Assembly (NCBI GenBank): GCA_003485015.1
Contig: DNCN01000159.1
Span: forward strand, 1-5,599
From: a bacterium
GTDB lineage: Bacteria; UBA9089
Length of the DNA: 5,599 nucleotides
Direction of reading: 5' to 3'
Part shown: piece after piece, positions 1 through 5,599 of the stretch
Numbering within the stretch: the first letter of the stretch is position 1
Layout: each line of letters starts with the position of its first letter
The notes under the pieces: generated by a model
Told to the model about the DNA's origin: nothing
Database searches by the model: none
The model's input: the letters and a program-made list of their open reading frames with translations, nothing else
Position numbers and translations under genes: made by a program

Positions 1-35
1 ATCCTCAGGAATCTCGCAATCTCTAAATTAGAAGC

Positions 36-64
36 ATATTACAACACTACTCCTTCCTTGTCAA
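36..64 (-). promoter_or_regulatory. Predicted sigma70-type promoter firing leftwards out of the window
   Basis: Read on the minus strand, a perfect -35 box TTGACA (64 to 59) is followed by a 17-base spacer and a -10 box TAATAT (41 to 36). The -10 box matches 4 of 6 consensus positions and keeps the key A at position 2 and T at position 6. Transcription would start near base 29 and run off the left edge, so the gene served is not visible. The operon on the right ends far away at 743, and the remnants in between lie on the other strand, so this promoter probably belongs to a separate unit to the left. The assignment rests on box sequence and spacing only. Confidence 0.5.
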
Positions 65-158
65 GAACAAGAAGGATTTGTGTTCAGCTTTTTGTAACAG
101 GAGGGCACATAGCATCCATTGTATTAAGGGATTGAAGTTTATAAGGGAAGAGTTAGTT

Positions 159-242
159 ATGGAGTTAAAAGAGATCAGTTTCTACAAAAGCTCAAGCCGA
201 ATCTTAGAAGATATCTTTGATGAGGTTTATAAGGGTAGCTAC
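159..242 (+). pseudogene. Possible N-terminal scrap of a Gp49/RelE-like toxin
   Basis: An ATG at 159 opens an in-frame segment reading MELKEISFYKSSSRILEDIF and then DEVYKGSY before it runs into ispD-like sequence. The pattern 'EI-x-FYK-x-x-S ... (I/V)-E-(D/E)-F-(L/F)-D' resembles the first strand and helix of phage Gp49-like/HigB-type RelE toxins (PF05973). Those proteins are about 100 residues long, so at most the first quarter is present, and no catalytic region can be seen. It is fused in frame to the ispD remnant, which suggests deletion joined unrelated ends. This is a resemblance by eye over fewer than 30 residues. The stretch could equally be altered ispD sequence or chance. Confidence 0.22.
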
Positions 243-422
243 CTGTGGAGTCATCAGACGACTGGTAAGCCAAAGAGGTATCAATTGCAAGACAAAGCCT
301 TTGTTGCTGATGAGGCCATGATGATAGAACGACTGGGGTATAAGGTGAGGATAATCAGAGACTCAGAAGATAATATCAAGATAACCACAAGCCAAGATCT
401 TGTCCTTGCTGAAGCCATCTTG
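243..422 (+). pseudogene. ispD: ispD remnant, C-terminal part of 2-C-methyl-D-erythritol 4-phosphate cytidylyltransferase
   Basis: IspD joins CTP to MEP in the non-mevalonate isoprenoid pathway and is normally about 220-240 residues long. Only its last quarter is visible. An LWSHQT segment at 243-260 matches the family LW-x-x-QTPQ motif, but the PQ is lost. It is followed by a shortened linker, then VADEAMMIERLGYKVRII and, a few residues on, NIKITTSQDLVLAEAIL. These are the usual TDEAxxxE...NIKITTxxDLxxAE end of IspD. The N-terminal CTP-binding Gly-rich loop (LAAGxGxRM) is absent in all plus-strand frames upstream. The open frame continues to TGA at 483-485 with no family similarity and overlaps the start of the cysS remnant. 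It cannot be a working enzyme unless the rest is supplied elsewhere. The C-terminal identification is firm. Confidence 0.75.
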
Positions 423-459
423 ACAAAGAGATGCTATACAGATTCTATAGATAAGACTG

Positions 460-720
460 ATGCTCAGGCTCTTATAATACTTTGACCAGAAAGAAGGAGG
501 GGCTTGCTTCCCTCAAAGAGGGGGAGGTTAAGATGTATCTCTGCGGAATCACCCCTTATAATGAGCCCCACCTTGGTCACGCCCGATGTTACCTCACCTT
601 GGTCGTTCGGATAAGGCCCGGGCTAACAAGGACTGGGCAAAGGCTGATCTTCTCCGGGAGGAATTGAGGGGTCTGGGGATCATCCTTAAGGATACCCCAA
701 GGGGGACAAGGTGGAAAAGG
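460..720 (+). pseudogene. cysS: cysS remnant, cysteinyl-tRNA synthetase with a frameshift and most of the middle deleted
   Basis: CysRS charges tRNA-Cys and is normally about 460-490 residues long; here roughly 85-90 codons remain. ATG at 460 begins M-L-R-L and, after one surplus T near 472, continues in the next frame as YNTLTRKKEGLASLKEGEVK and MYLCGITPYNEPHLGHAR. This is the standard N-terminus, with the zinc/cysteine Cys of MYxCG and the HxGH-type signature seen as HLGH. From about 593 another frame reads KARANKDWAKADLLREELRG and then LGIILKDTPRGTRWKR, the conserved C-terminal helix and tail. The catalytic KMSKS loop and the anticodon-binding body are missing. An 11-of-12 direct repeat (567-578 and 593-604) marks the junction. 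After 720 the frame reads through to TAA at 772-774, inside the 3' end of the convergent ATPase gene. Confidence 0.85.
567..604 (+). repeat. Short imperfect direct repeat at the cysS deletion junction
   Basis: Two 12-base copies occur at 567-578 (CCCACCTTGGTC) and 593-604 (CTCACCTTGGTC), 26 bases apart and differing at one position. Both encode P-H-L-G, in two different frames: the first belongs to the N-terminal cysS part (PHLGHAR) and the second leads straight into the C-terminal part (PHLGRSDKAR). A small slippage or repair event at the fusion point would explain this arrangement. The repeat is short enough that chance is possible. Confidence 0.45.
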
Positions 721-742
721 GCGAGATTTCTTATTAATGATT

Positions 743-2434
743 CTACTTTATCTTTAAGGTCCGAAGGCGATTAATGGCTGCGGCCAGTTCGTGCCTTCTG
801 GCTAAGGCATAGTCTCCGTGCACGAAGAGGAGATCCAGAGACTTCTCCTCAATTTTCTCCATAAAATGGGTTATTATCTCCCTCAAGCTCTTTTTTTCAT
901 CCATATGTCTAGTAAGATAATGGATGGCTGAGGCAATGAATCTTGTTTGTGAGGGATCGACCAGCTGTTCTACAGCCCAGAGGTCGATGGCGTGCCTCCC
1001 ATAGAGGATGGTTGATCTATCCTTGACCGAGATCTTAACCCCTCTCTTCCCCCTTGAAGGGTCGAACCCTTCAGCCAAGGGGACCCGCCCCTTAATAACC
1101 CCAAAGACCTCTCCGCCTTCTCTCCTCCTATGGGTTGGATATAGAGAGGCAACCTCTTTAGCCCTGAGGGTCACCTCCTTGGGCAAGTAGTCATCCATAG
1201 CAATGACCAGATTAGAGACATCGAAGTAGTCACCGCTTCCACCAATAACAATGATAGTCGAGACACCATAGTCCTTATAGAGGAGCCCAACCTTGTCGAC
1301 GAAGGGGGTGATCGGCTCTTTATCCTTAGCCACCAGCTCCTGCATCCGTTTATCCCTGATCATAAAGTTGGTGGCGGAGGTGTCTTCATCAATGAGGAGG
1401 AGCTTAGCACCCATCTCAAGAGATTCGATGATATTGGCTGCTTGGGAGGTAGAGCCTGAAGCATTTTCGGTCGAAAAATCAGAGGTATCCTTCTGTAAGG
1501 GGAGATTATTGATGAAGGCTGAAATATCGACTCTCTTTACACTGCGACCATCTTCAGCCCTTATCTTGACCGTATCAGGAATGCTCACCACCTTTTCCCG
1601 ACCATCTCCGGGAATGTGATTATAGATCCCTCGTTCGATGGCCCTAAGAAGAGTCGTCTTGCCGTGGTATCCACCACCAACGATGAGGGTTACCCCTTCG
1701 GGAATACCCATTCCACAAATCCTACCAGAATTTGGGGCAGGGAGAGAGACCTCCAATTCTATTGGGCTTTTGAAGGGAATGACTGAGCCACTCTTTAAGG
1801 GGCGATCATCCACCCCTGAAGCCCGAGGGAGGATAGAACCGTTGGCAATAAAGGCTACCAACTTCTTTTCCGGAAGCTCTCCACGGAGGGCCTCTTGGTC
1901 TTCGCAGGAGTAAAGGTGGGCAATAAGTTGGTCTTTATCAAGATTTCTTAGAATAAGTGAGTAACTGACAAGCTTGGGGAGTTCTTCGAAGAACATCGCC
2001 TCTGCCGCCTGGGCCAAGACCCTCCTTCCTCGAGCAGGAAGCCCCATACTGAAGCGGGCCTCAACATACTCTCTGGTGACTACCATCGAACTGCGTGGAA
2101 GTATCTCTTGTCCAGGGTAATCGATAGTGACGCGACCAGAGTTGCCTGTTCCTCTATTCCCTTTAACAAATCTTTTGATATTATCTTCAAACCGTCGGGT
2201 GAGGAAATCACAGAGGGCGATATTGCAGATTCTCTTCTCGTAGAATTCCCTAGGAAATCCAGTTATTTCTTGGGGAATCCTCACTCTGATACGAGAGGGA
2301 GGAGCGAAGGGGTCGCCTTGGACATAATCGATGAAGAGGGTGGAACCCTCAAATTCGTATCTGCCTTTGATCTCTTGATAGGCCCTGTACCCCCGGCCAT
2401 CGATCCTTTCAAGATTCCTCTTTAGATTCAACAC
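743..2434 (-). CDS. Predicted ABC-class P-loop ATPase (COG3044/PF09818 type)
   Basis: This 563-residue protein has the full set of ATPase motifs of the soluble 'ATPase of the ABC class' family. The Walker A loop is GGGYHGKTT (about 253-261), followed by the family-typical RAIERGIYNHIPGDGRE. An ABC-signature-like ASGSTSQA sits at 325-332, Walker B KLLLIDEDTSATN at 344-356, and a switch-like segment VIGGSGDYFDVSN at about 396-408. The N-terminal 200 residues and the C-terminal tail are also family-like, and the length is normal. No membrane segment or signal peptide is visible, so it should be cytosolic. Its substrate and role are not established. The start is GTG at 2434, preceded by GAGGAAG eight bases upstream, with an in-frame TAG further up. 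It is the last gene of the operon, 43 bases after the SLOG gene, and ends against the cysS remnant on the other strand. The family call is firm and the function unknown. Confidence 0.93.
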   Translation of the reverse strand: MLNLKRNLERIDGRGYRAYQEIKGRYEFEGSTLFIDYVQGDPFAPPSRIRVRIPQEITGFPREFYEKRICNIALCDFLTRRFEDNIKRFVKGNRGTGNSGRVTIDYPGQEILPRSSMVVTREYVEARFSMGLPARGRRVLAQAAEAMFFEELPKLVSYSLILRNLDKDQLIAHLYSCEDQEALRGELPEKKLVAFIANGSILPRASGVDDRPLKSGSVIPFKSPIELEVSLPAPNSGRICGMGIPEGVTLIVGGGYHGKTTLLRAIERGIYNHIPGDGREKVVSIPDTVKIRAEDGRSVKRVDISAFINNLPLQKDTSDFSTENASGSTSQAANIIESLEMGAKLLLIDEDTSATNFMIRDKRMQELVAKDKEPITPFVDKVGLLYKDYGVSTIIVIGGSGDYFDVSNLVIAMDDYLPKEVTLRAKEVASLYPTHRRREGGEVFGVIKGRVPLAEGFDPSRGKRGVKISVKDRSTILYGRHAIDLWAVEQLVDPSQTRFIASAIHYLTRHMDEKKSLREIITHFMEKIEEKSLDLLFVHGDYALARRHELAAAINRLRTLKIK

Positions 2435-2442
2435 CCCTTTTA

Positions 2443-2449
2443 CTTCCTC
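2443..2449 (-). promoter_or_regulatory. Ribosome binding site that fixes the GTG start of the ATPase gene
   Basis: On the minus strand GAGGAAG lies eight bases before GTG (2434-2432). The codon after GTG is TTG, which could also initiate, but the GTG has the better spacing. No ATG is available in frame between the upstream TAG and this point. Confidence 0.6.
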
Positions 2450-2477
2450 AATGTAGCTCTAATTTGCTCTGTTAGTG

Positions 2478-2963
2478 CTATTCTAAAGACTTCTTTTGTG
2501 AACTGATACTATCTATAGCTAACCTTACTGCCTCTTCGGGATCTTTGGCGGCGATAAGGGGTGGGGATTCATGTCCTTCACGATGGGGTAACCAGGTATT
2601 CAATCCAATGACTGGGATGTCAAGTATCAGAGCAAAGGCAATCTCGGAGAGGGTACCATAACTCCCTTCAATAGCGATTATTGCCTCGGAGGATCTAACG
2701 ACGATGATGTTCCGTCCGTGGGAGAATCCGGTAACGATAGGGATAGAGACATAAGGGTTGGCCTCTTTACTAGAACTACCAGGGAGGATACCTACAGTCA
2801 TACCTCCTGCATCCCTGGTACCTTGACAGGCTGCCTCCATCACCCCGCCCAAACCACCACAGATCAATATCCCTCCCCCTTTGGCGATCTCTTTACCTAC
2901 TTCATAGGCCAATCTTCTTGTTTGGAGGGAAGCGGTGTTGTTGCCAATAACTCCAATCCGCAT
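2478..2963 (-). CDS. SLOG/TIGR00725-type Rossmann-fold nucleotide-binding protein
   Basis: This small protein of 161 residues has a single Rossmann-like domain of the Smf/DprA/LOG (SLOG) superfamily. Visible motifs are the first strand and loop RIGVIGN (2-8), CGGLGGVMEAACQGTRDAGG (35-54) leading into GILPG (58-62), and GRNIIVVRSSEAII (83-96) followed by EGSYGTLSEI (99-108). True LOG cytokinin-activating hydrolases have PGGxGTxxE and an upstream Arg-Lys pair. Here the motif is EGSYGTLSE and the RK pair is not seen, so cytokinin hydrolase or lysine decarboxylase labels should not be applied. The TIGR00725 group fits best in length and motifs. A nucleotide or sugar-phosphate ligand is likely from the fold, but none is known. 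The start is ATG with only a weak upstream AAGAAAA. It lies 60 bases after pheA and 43 before the ATPase gene, so co-transcription is likely. Confidence 0.88.
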   Translation of the reverse strand: MRIGVIGNNTASLQTRRLAYEVGKEIAKGGGILICGGLGGVMEAACQGTRDAGGMTVGILPGSSSKEANPYVSIPIVTGFSHGRNIIVVRSSEAIIAIEGSYGTLSEIAFALILDIPVIGLNTWLPHREGHESPPLIAAKDPEEAVRLAIDSISSQKKSLE

Positions 2964-3023
2964 TATTTTCTTATAACGTTTTAAATTGGTGCCCCCTTGA
3001 TAACGGGAGATTAAAGGCTGCTT

Positions 3024-4085
3024 TTACGATCCCGAGGGATACGAGCCGAGAACTTTCAAGAAGAGACACTTCTTTCTTAGTTCAGATAGAGCCATCTTTA
3101 CCAGTTCGTCTTCGACGTGACCCTGGAGGTCAAGGAAGAAGATATATTCCCAGGCCCTTGTCTTCGAAGGCCGCGATTCGATCTTAGTCAGATTGATCCC
3201 ATTTTCAGCAAAAGGAGTGAGCATGTCATGGAGTGCACCCACCCGGTCTTTGATGGAGAAGAGGACCGATGTTTTATCACTCCCTGTGGGTGCAGAGATC
3301 TCACGTCCAATGACCAAGAATCGGGTATAGTTCTCCCTTCCAGACTCAATCCCTCGGATTATCACCTTGAGATTGTAAACCTCGCTTGCAAGAAGAGAAG
3401 CGATAGCGGCTGCCCCATTCTCCTTTGAGGCTCGACTGGCAGCCTCGGCCGTAGAAGAGACCTCAACATACTCAACCTCAGCAAGATTATTCTCAAGCCA
3501 GATCCTCGACTGGGCTAAGGATTGAGGGTGGTAATAGACCCGCTTTATCTCATTCAATTGGTTGTTTGAGAGGAGATTATGAGAGATCTTGAGGATGAGC
3601 TCAGAGCAGATCTTAAGATCCGAGTCTATGAAGAGATCCAAGGTGTGGGTAATTACCCCCTCAGCGGAGTTCTCTATAGGAACAATCCCATAGATTGCCT
3701 CACCATCCTCTACCTTCTGAAAGACTCCCGAGATACTCGTTGAGGAGATATAGGCGGCGCTCTCGCCAAACTTCTCCTCGGCAGCTTGATGGGTGAAAGT
3801 CGCCTCTGGCCCAAGATAACATACCTTTAATGGTTCTTCCCAAAGAAGAGAGGCGGACATGATCTCCCGATAAACAGCCTTGAGCACCTTATTCGGGAAT
3901 AGACCCTTGTTTATCGAAAGAAGTCTTTCCAAAACCTCCTTCTCCCGATCCGGCTGATAGGCATCCATACCCCTCTCCTGCTTGTATTTCCCTATCTCGC
4001 AGGCAATTTCCACCCTCCTGTTCAAAAGGGTAAGTATCTCTTCATCGATCAGATCAATTTTATGGCGTAACTCTTTCAAATCCAT
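3024..4085 (-). CDS. pheA: Bifunctional chorismate mutase/prephenate dehydratase (P-protein)
   Basis: The enzyme converts chorismate to prephenate and then to phenylpyruvate, the committed branch to phenylalanine. Three domains are clear in 353 residues. An AroQ-type chorismate mutase occupies about 1-80 (LRHKIDLIDEEILTLLNRR, with R7, R24, K35 and D46 at the expected catalytic positions by eye). Prephenate dehydratase occupies about 86-260, starting VCYLGPEATFTHQAA, with the family VPIENSAEGV and catalytic NYTRF at 252-256. A regulatory ACT domain occupies about 270-350, with GALHDML at 283-289 and ESRP at 303-306, the motifs that bind phenylalanine for feedback inhibition. The length is normal for a P-protein. 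ATG at 4085 follows the hprK stop by 13 bases, with AGAG nine bases upstream. No leader peptide or attenuator is seen, consistent with expression from an upstream promoter. The protein is complete. Confidence 0.96.
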   Translation of the reverse strand: MDLKELRHKIDLIDEEILTLLNRRVEIACEIGKYKQERGMDAYQPDREKEVLERLLSINKGLFPNKVLKAVYREIMSASLLWEEPLKVCYLGPEATFTHQAAEEKFGESAAYISSTSISGVFQKVEDGEAIYGIVPIENSAEGVITHTLDLFIDSDLKICSELILKISHNLLSNNQLNEIKRVYYHPQSLAQSRIWLENNLAEVEYVEVSSTAEAASRASKENGAAAIASLLASEVYNLKVIIRGIESGRENYTRFLVIGREISAPTGSDKTSVLFSIKDRVGALHDMLTPFAENGINLTKIESRPSKTRAWEYIFFLDLQGHVEDELVKMALSELRKKCLFLKVLGSYPSGS

Positions 4086-4094
4086 CTATCAATT

Positions 4095-4100
4095 CTCTTT
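4095..4100 (-). promoter_or_regulatory. Likely ribosome binding site of pheA, overlapping the hprK stop
   Basis: Minus-strand AAAGAG partly overlaps the hprK TAA (4101-4099) and sits nine bases before the pheA ATG. A stronger AAGGAG at 4110-4105 is 19 bases away, too far to be the main site. The overlap suggests that ribosomes ending hprK could re-initiate on pheA. Confidence 0.45.
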
Positions 4101-5076
4101 ACTTCTCCTTCTCTATGAGCAATCTCCTCTGTCTTTTGGATTCTCTCATCCAACTGAGAAGTTGTTGATTGAACTCTCTGGCTGAAAAATAACCCATCCT
4201 CTTGAGCCGATAATTCATGGCCGCCACCTCAATGATAACGGCTACATTCCTTCCTGGTCTCACAGGGATGATAAGATGGGGAAGGGTTACCCTCAGGATG
4301 TTAGTAGTCGATTCATCAAGCCCTAAACGATCGTACTCCTTCGTCTTCTTCCAGGCCTCTAAATTGGCTACTAGCTCGATCTCCTTTTGGGGGGCGATAC
4401 TCCTTGCACCAAAGAGCTCACGGATATTGATGATACCCAAACCACGAATCTCCATATGATGTTGAATGAGTTCAGCACTTGAACCGATCAGGCTATCACC
4501 TACACACTTGATCTCGACCACATCATCGGCCACCAACCTATGCCCTCGTTCAATGAGCTCAAGGGCACATTCACTTTTGCCTACCCCACTCTTGCCCAGA
4601 AGAAGAACCCCCACACCATAGACATCCACCAGTCCACCATGGACACTCGTTCCGGGGGCAAGCTTGCTCTCTATACAATGGCCTATCATAATGATGAATC
4701 TTGAGGTAGGTAGAGGGGTGCTCAGGAGTGGTATCTTATACTTATCTGCAGCTTCAATGAGTTCGATTGGTATTTCCATTGACCAGGTAACAATCCCGCA
4801 GGGAAACCCACACTTAAAGACCTCTTCGACCACCCTCTTTCTAACCCGTGGCCCCAATTGTTGAAGGTATGAGATGTCCTGCTTACCAAAGATCTGAATG
4901 CACTTATGATGGAAGTACTTACGGTAGCCAGCTAGGGCCATACCTGGTCGACTTAGATCAGTGGCTACAATCTCATTCTTCAACCCATCCCTACCGGCAA
5001 TGAGGTGCAGTTGTAAATGGATCGCTGGATCGGCAAGGATCTTTTCTACCGTAAGTTTTGAAACTTGTTCATTCAT
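4099..5076 (-). CDS. hprK: HPr kinase/phosphorylase
   Basis: HprK phosphorylates and dephosphorylates a serine of the carrier protein HPr in response to ATP, pyrophosphate and sugar phosphates, linking carbon supply to gene or enzyme control. Residues below are counted from the alternative TTG at 5088; subtract four for the ATG. The N-terminal domain covers about 1-135. The kinase core starts at the conserved HGGLVDVYGVGVLLLG (His150), with Walker A GKSGVGKS (165-172) running into ALELIERGHRLVADD (catalytic Asp pair 188-189). The family signature EIRGLGIINIRELFGARSI (213-231) and the phosphorylase loop PVRPGRN (275-281) follow. All key residues are present, giving 325 residues of normal length. 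ATG 5076 is preferred because it begins one base after the hpf stop and fits family N-termini. TTG would overlap hpf by 11 bases. Neither start has a clear Shine-Dalgarno, so coupling to hpf is likely. HPr itself is not in the window. Confidence 0.95.
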   Translation of the reverse strand: MNEQVSKLTVEKILADPAIHLQLHLIAGRDGLKNEIVATDLSRPGMALAGYRKYFHHKCIQIFGKQDISYLQQLGPRVRKRVVEEVFKCGFPCGIVTWSMEIPIELIEAADKYKIPLLSTPLPTSRFIIMIGHCIESKLAPGTSVHGGLVDVYGVGVLLLGKSGVGKSECALELIERGHRLVADDVVEIKCVGDSLIGSSAELIQHHMEIRGLGIINIRELFGARSIAPQKEIELVANLEAWKKTKEYDRLGLDESTTNILRVTLPHLIIPVRPGRNVAVIIEVAAMNYRLKRMGYFSAREFNQQLLSWMRESKRQRRLLIEKEK

Positions 5077-5077
5077 C

Positions 5078-5599
5078 TTAAGGTTCAATCAGAGTGTAAT
5101 TACCACTGTTTTTTTTATAGACCACATTCATCTCGAGGGTCTTGTCATTAGTGAAGGCCAGGAAGATATCTTCGGACGAGACAAGGTGCATCAAGGCATC
5201 TTCAATACTCATCGGCTTAGCATCAAGCTTTCTTCTTTCTATCTTTGCCCTCGAGGTAGGAGCAGGAATGGGGACCTCCCGGCTGGATAAAGTTCTCTGT
5301 TTTCTCTTCCGACTTACTATCTTCTTCTTGTATCGATCAAGTTGACTCTTTATTCTATTTAAAGCCTCGTCTATAGATAGATAGACATCCTTTGAGTGCA
5401 TCCCCTTGGCATGTAGGGTAAATCCTTCTCCATAAAGGGTAATCTCAGTAAGGTATTGACCCCTCTGCTTAGATAGGATAACATCGATATCTAATACATC
5501 TTTAAAGTGTTTTGCTGCTTGATTTAGCTGTTTAGTGACATAGTCATTTATCCCTTTTTGTATCTCTATGCTTCGAGAAGTAATACTGATTTGAAACAT
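5078..5599 (-). CDS. hpf: Long-form ribosome hibernation promoting factor
   Basis: HPF binds the decoding region of the 30S subunit in slow-growing or starved cells; the long form pairs two ribosomes into inactive 100S dimers. The 173 residues show the N-terminal beta-alpha domain (about 1-100, starting FQISITSRSIEIQKGINDYV, then GFTLHAKGMHSKDVYLSIDEAL) and a basic stretch KKKIVSRKRKQR. A short Ser/Pro linker (about 103-118) leads to the C-terminal dimerisation domain (about 126-173), with KPMSIEDALMHLVSSEDIFL and the typical ending NVVYKKNSGNYTLIEP. The ATG is formed by the last three bases of the window, so its ribosome binding site and promoter are not visible. Family N-termini start the same way, so the protein is probably complete. 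It is the first visible gene of the leftward operon and almost abuts hprK, a pairing known from many bacteria where hpf sits near PTS-linked regulators. Confidence 0.95.
   Translation of the reverse strand: MFQISITSRSIEIQKGINDYVTKQLNQAAKHFKDVLDIDVILSKQRGQYLTEITLYGEGFTLHAKGMHSKDVYLSIDEALNRIKSQLDRYKKKIVSRKRKQRTLSSREVPIPAPTSRAKIERRKLDAKPMSIEDALMHLVSSEDIFLAFTNDKTLEMNVVYKKNSGNYTLIEP

Noticed and set aside
675..698. Inverted repeat GGGG...ATCC-TTAA-GGAT...CCCC that looks like a terminator for either strand
   Set aside because: It has no T-run on either side, the stem is interrupted, and the bases are explained by the conserved CysRS LGIxLKDTP coding motif.
482..774. Two overlapping small plus-strand reading frames (482-667 and 586-774) as real small genes
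   Set aside because: Both are explained as the two frames of the broken cysS; neither has an independent start signal or a complete domain.
1008..2425. Several open plus-strand frames opposite the ATPase gene
   Set aside because: They are antisense shadows: no recognisable domains, no ribosome binding sites, and the minus-strand frame carries clear family motifs throughout.
2478..2963. Naming the SLOG gene as a cytokinin LOG hydrolase or lysine decarboxylase
   Set aside because: The PGGxGTxxE motif is altered to EGSYGTLSE and the Arg-Lys pair is not seen. The decarboxylase label on this fold is a historical misannotation.
2964..3023. AT-rich 60-base gap before the SLOG gene as a possible internal promoter (TTATAAG box)
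   Set aside because: No acceptable -35 box lies at 16-18 bases from it. The gap is too plain to support a promoter or a terminator.
1..5599. CRISPR array, IS element, tRNA or rRNA gene, prophage or defence island
   Set aside because: I saw no regularly spaced repeats, no terminal inverted repeats or transposase, no cloverleaf and no phage or defence proteins on either strand.

Overview
The window looks like part of a chromosome from an uncultivated or deep-branching bacterium with moderate GC. The phylum cannot be fixed from the sequence. The signs are a long-form hibernation factor next to an HPr kinase-like gene and a fused chorismate mutase-prephenate dehydratase. GTG and TTG starts may also be used, and AGA/AGG is common for arginine. 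There are no phage, IS, CRISPR, tRNA or rRNA genes.

Right and centre (about 743-5599): five intact genes run leftwards on the minus strand with short gaps, probably as one transcription unit. In order of transcription they are hpf (ribosome hibernation), hprK (HPr serine kinase/phosphorylase), pheA (phenylalanine branch of aromatic synthesis), a small SLOG/TIGR00725-type nucleotide-binding protein, and a large predicted ABC-class ATPase of the COG3044/PF09818 type. The first three are well understood families for growth-state control, carbon-state signalling and amino-acid synthesis. The last two have no established cellular role and are the least explained intact genes here.

Left (about 1-742): this is a gene graveyard on the plus strand, facing the operon. 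It holds the C-terminal part of ispD (MEP isoprenoid pathway). Directly after it comes a collapsed cysS (cysteinyl-tRNA synthetase), in which a frameshifted N-terminus is joined to the C-terminal tail with most of the enzyme missing. Upstream of ispD there may be a trace of a Gp49/RelE-like toxin start. ispD and cysS are often neighbours in bacteria, so this looks like a decayed copy of a once normal locus. The cell should then carry working copies elsewhere. At the extreme left a good sigma70-type promoter on the minus strand points out of the window.

I did not find a convincing new defence or mobile system. The observations most worth following are the collapsed ispD-cysS remnant and the SLOG protein/ABC-class ATPase pair.
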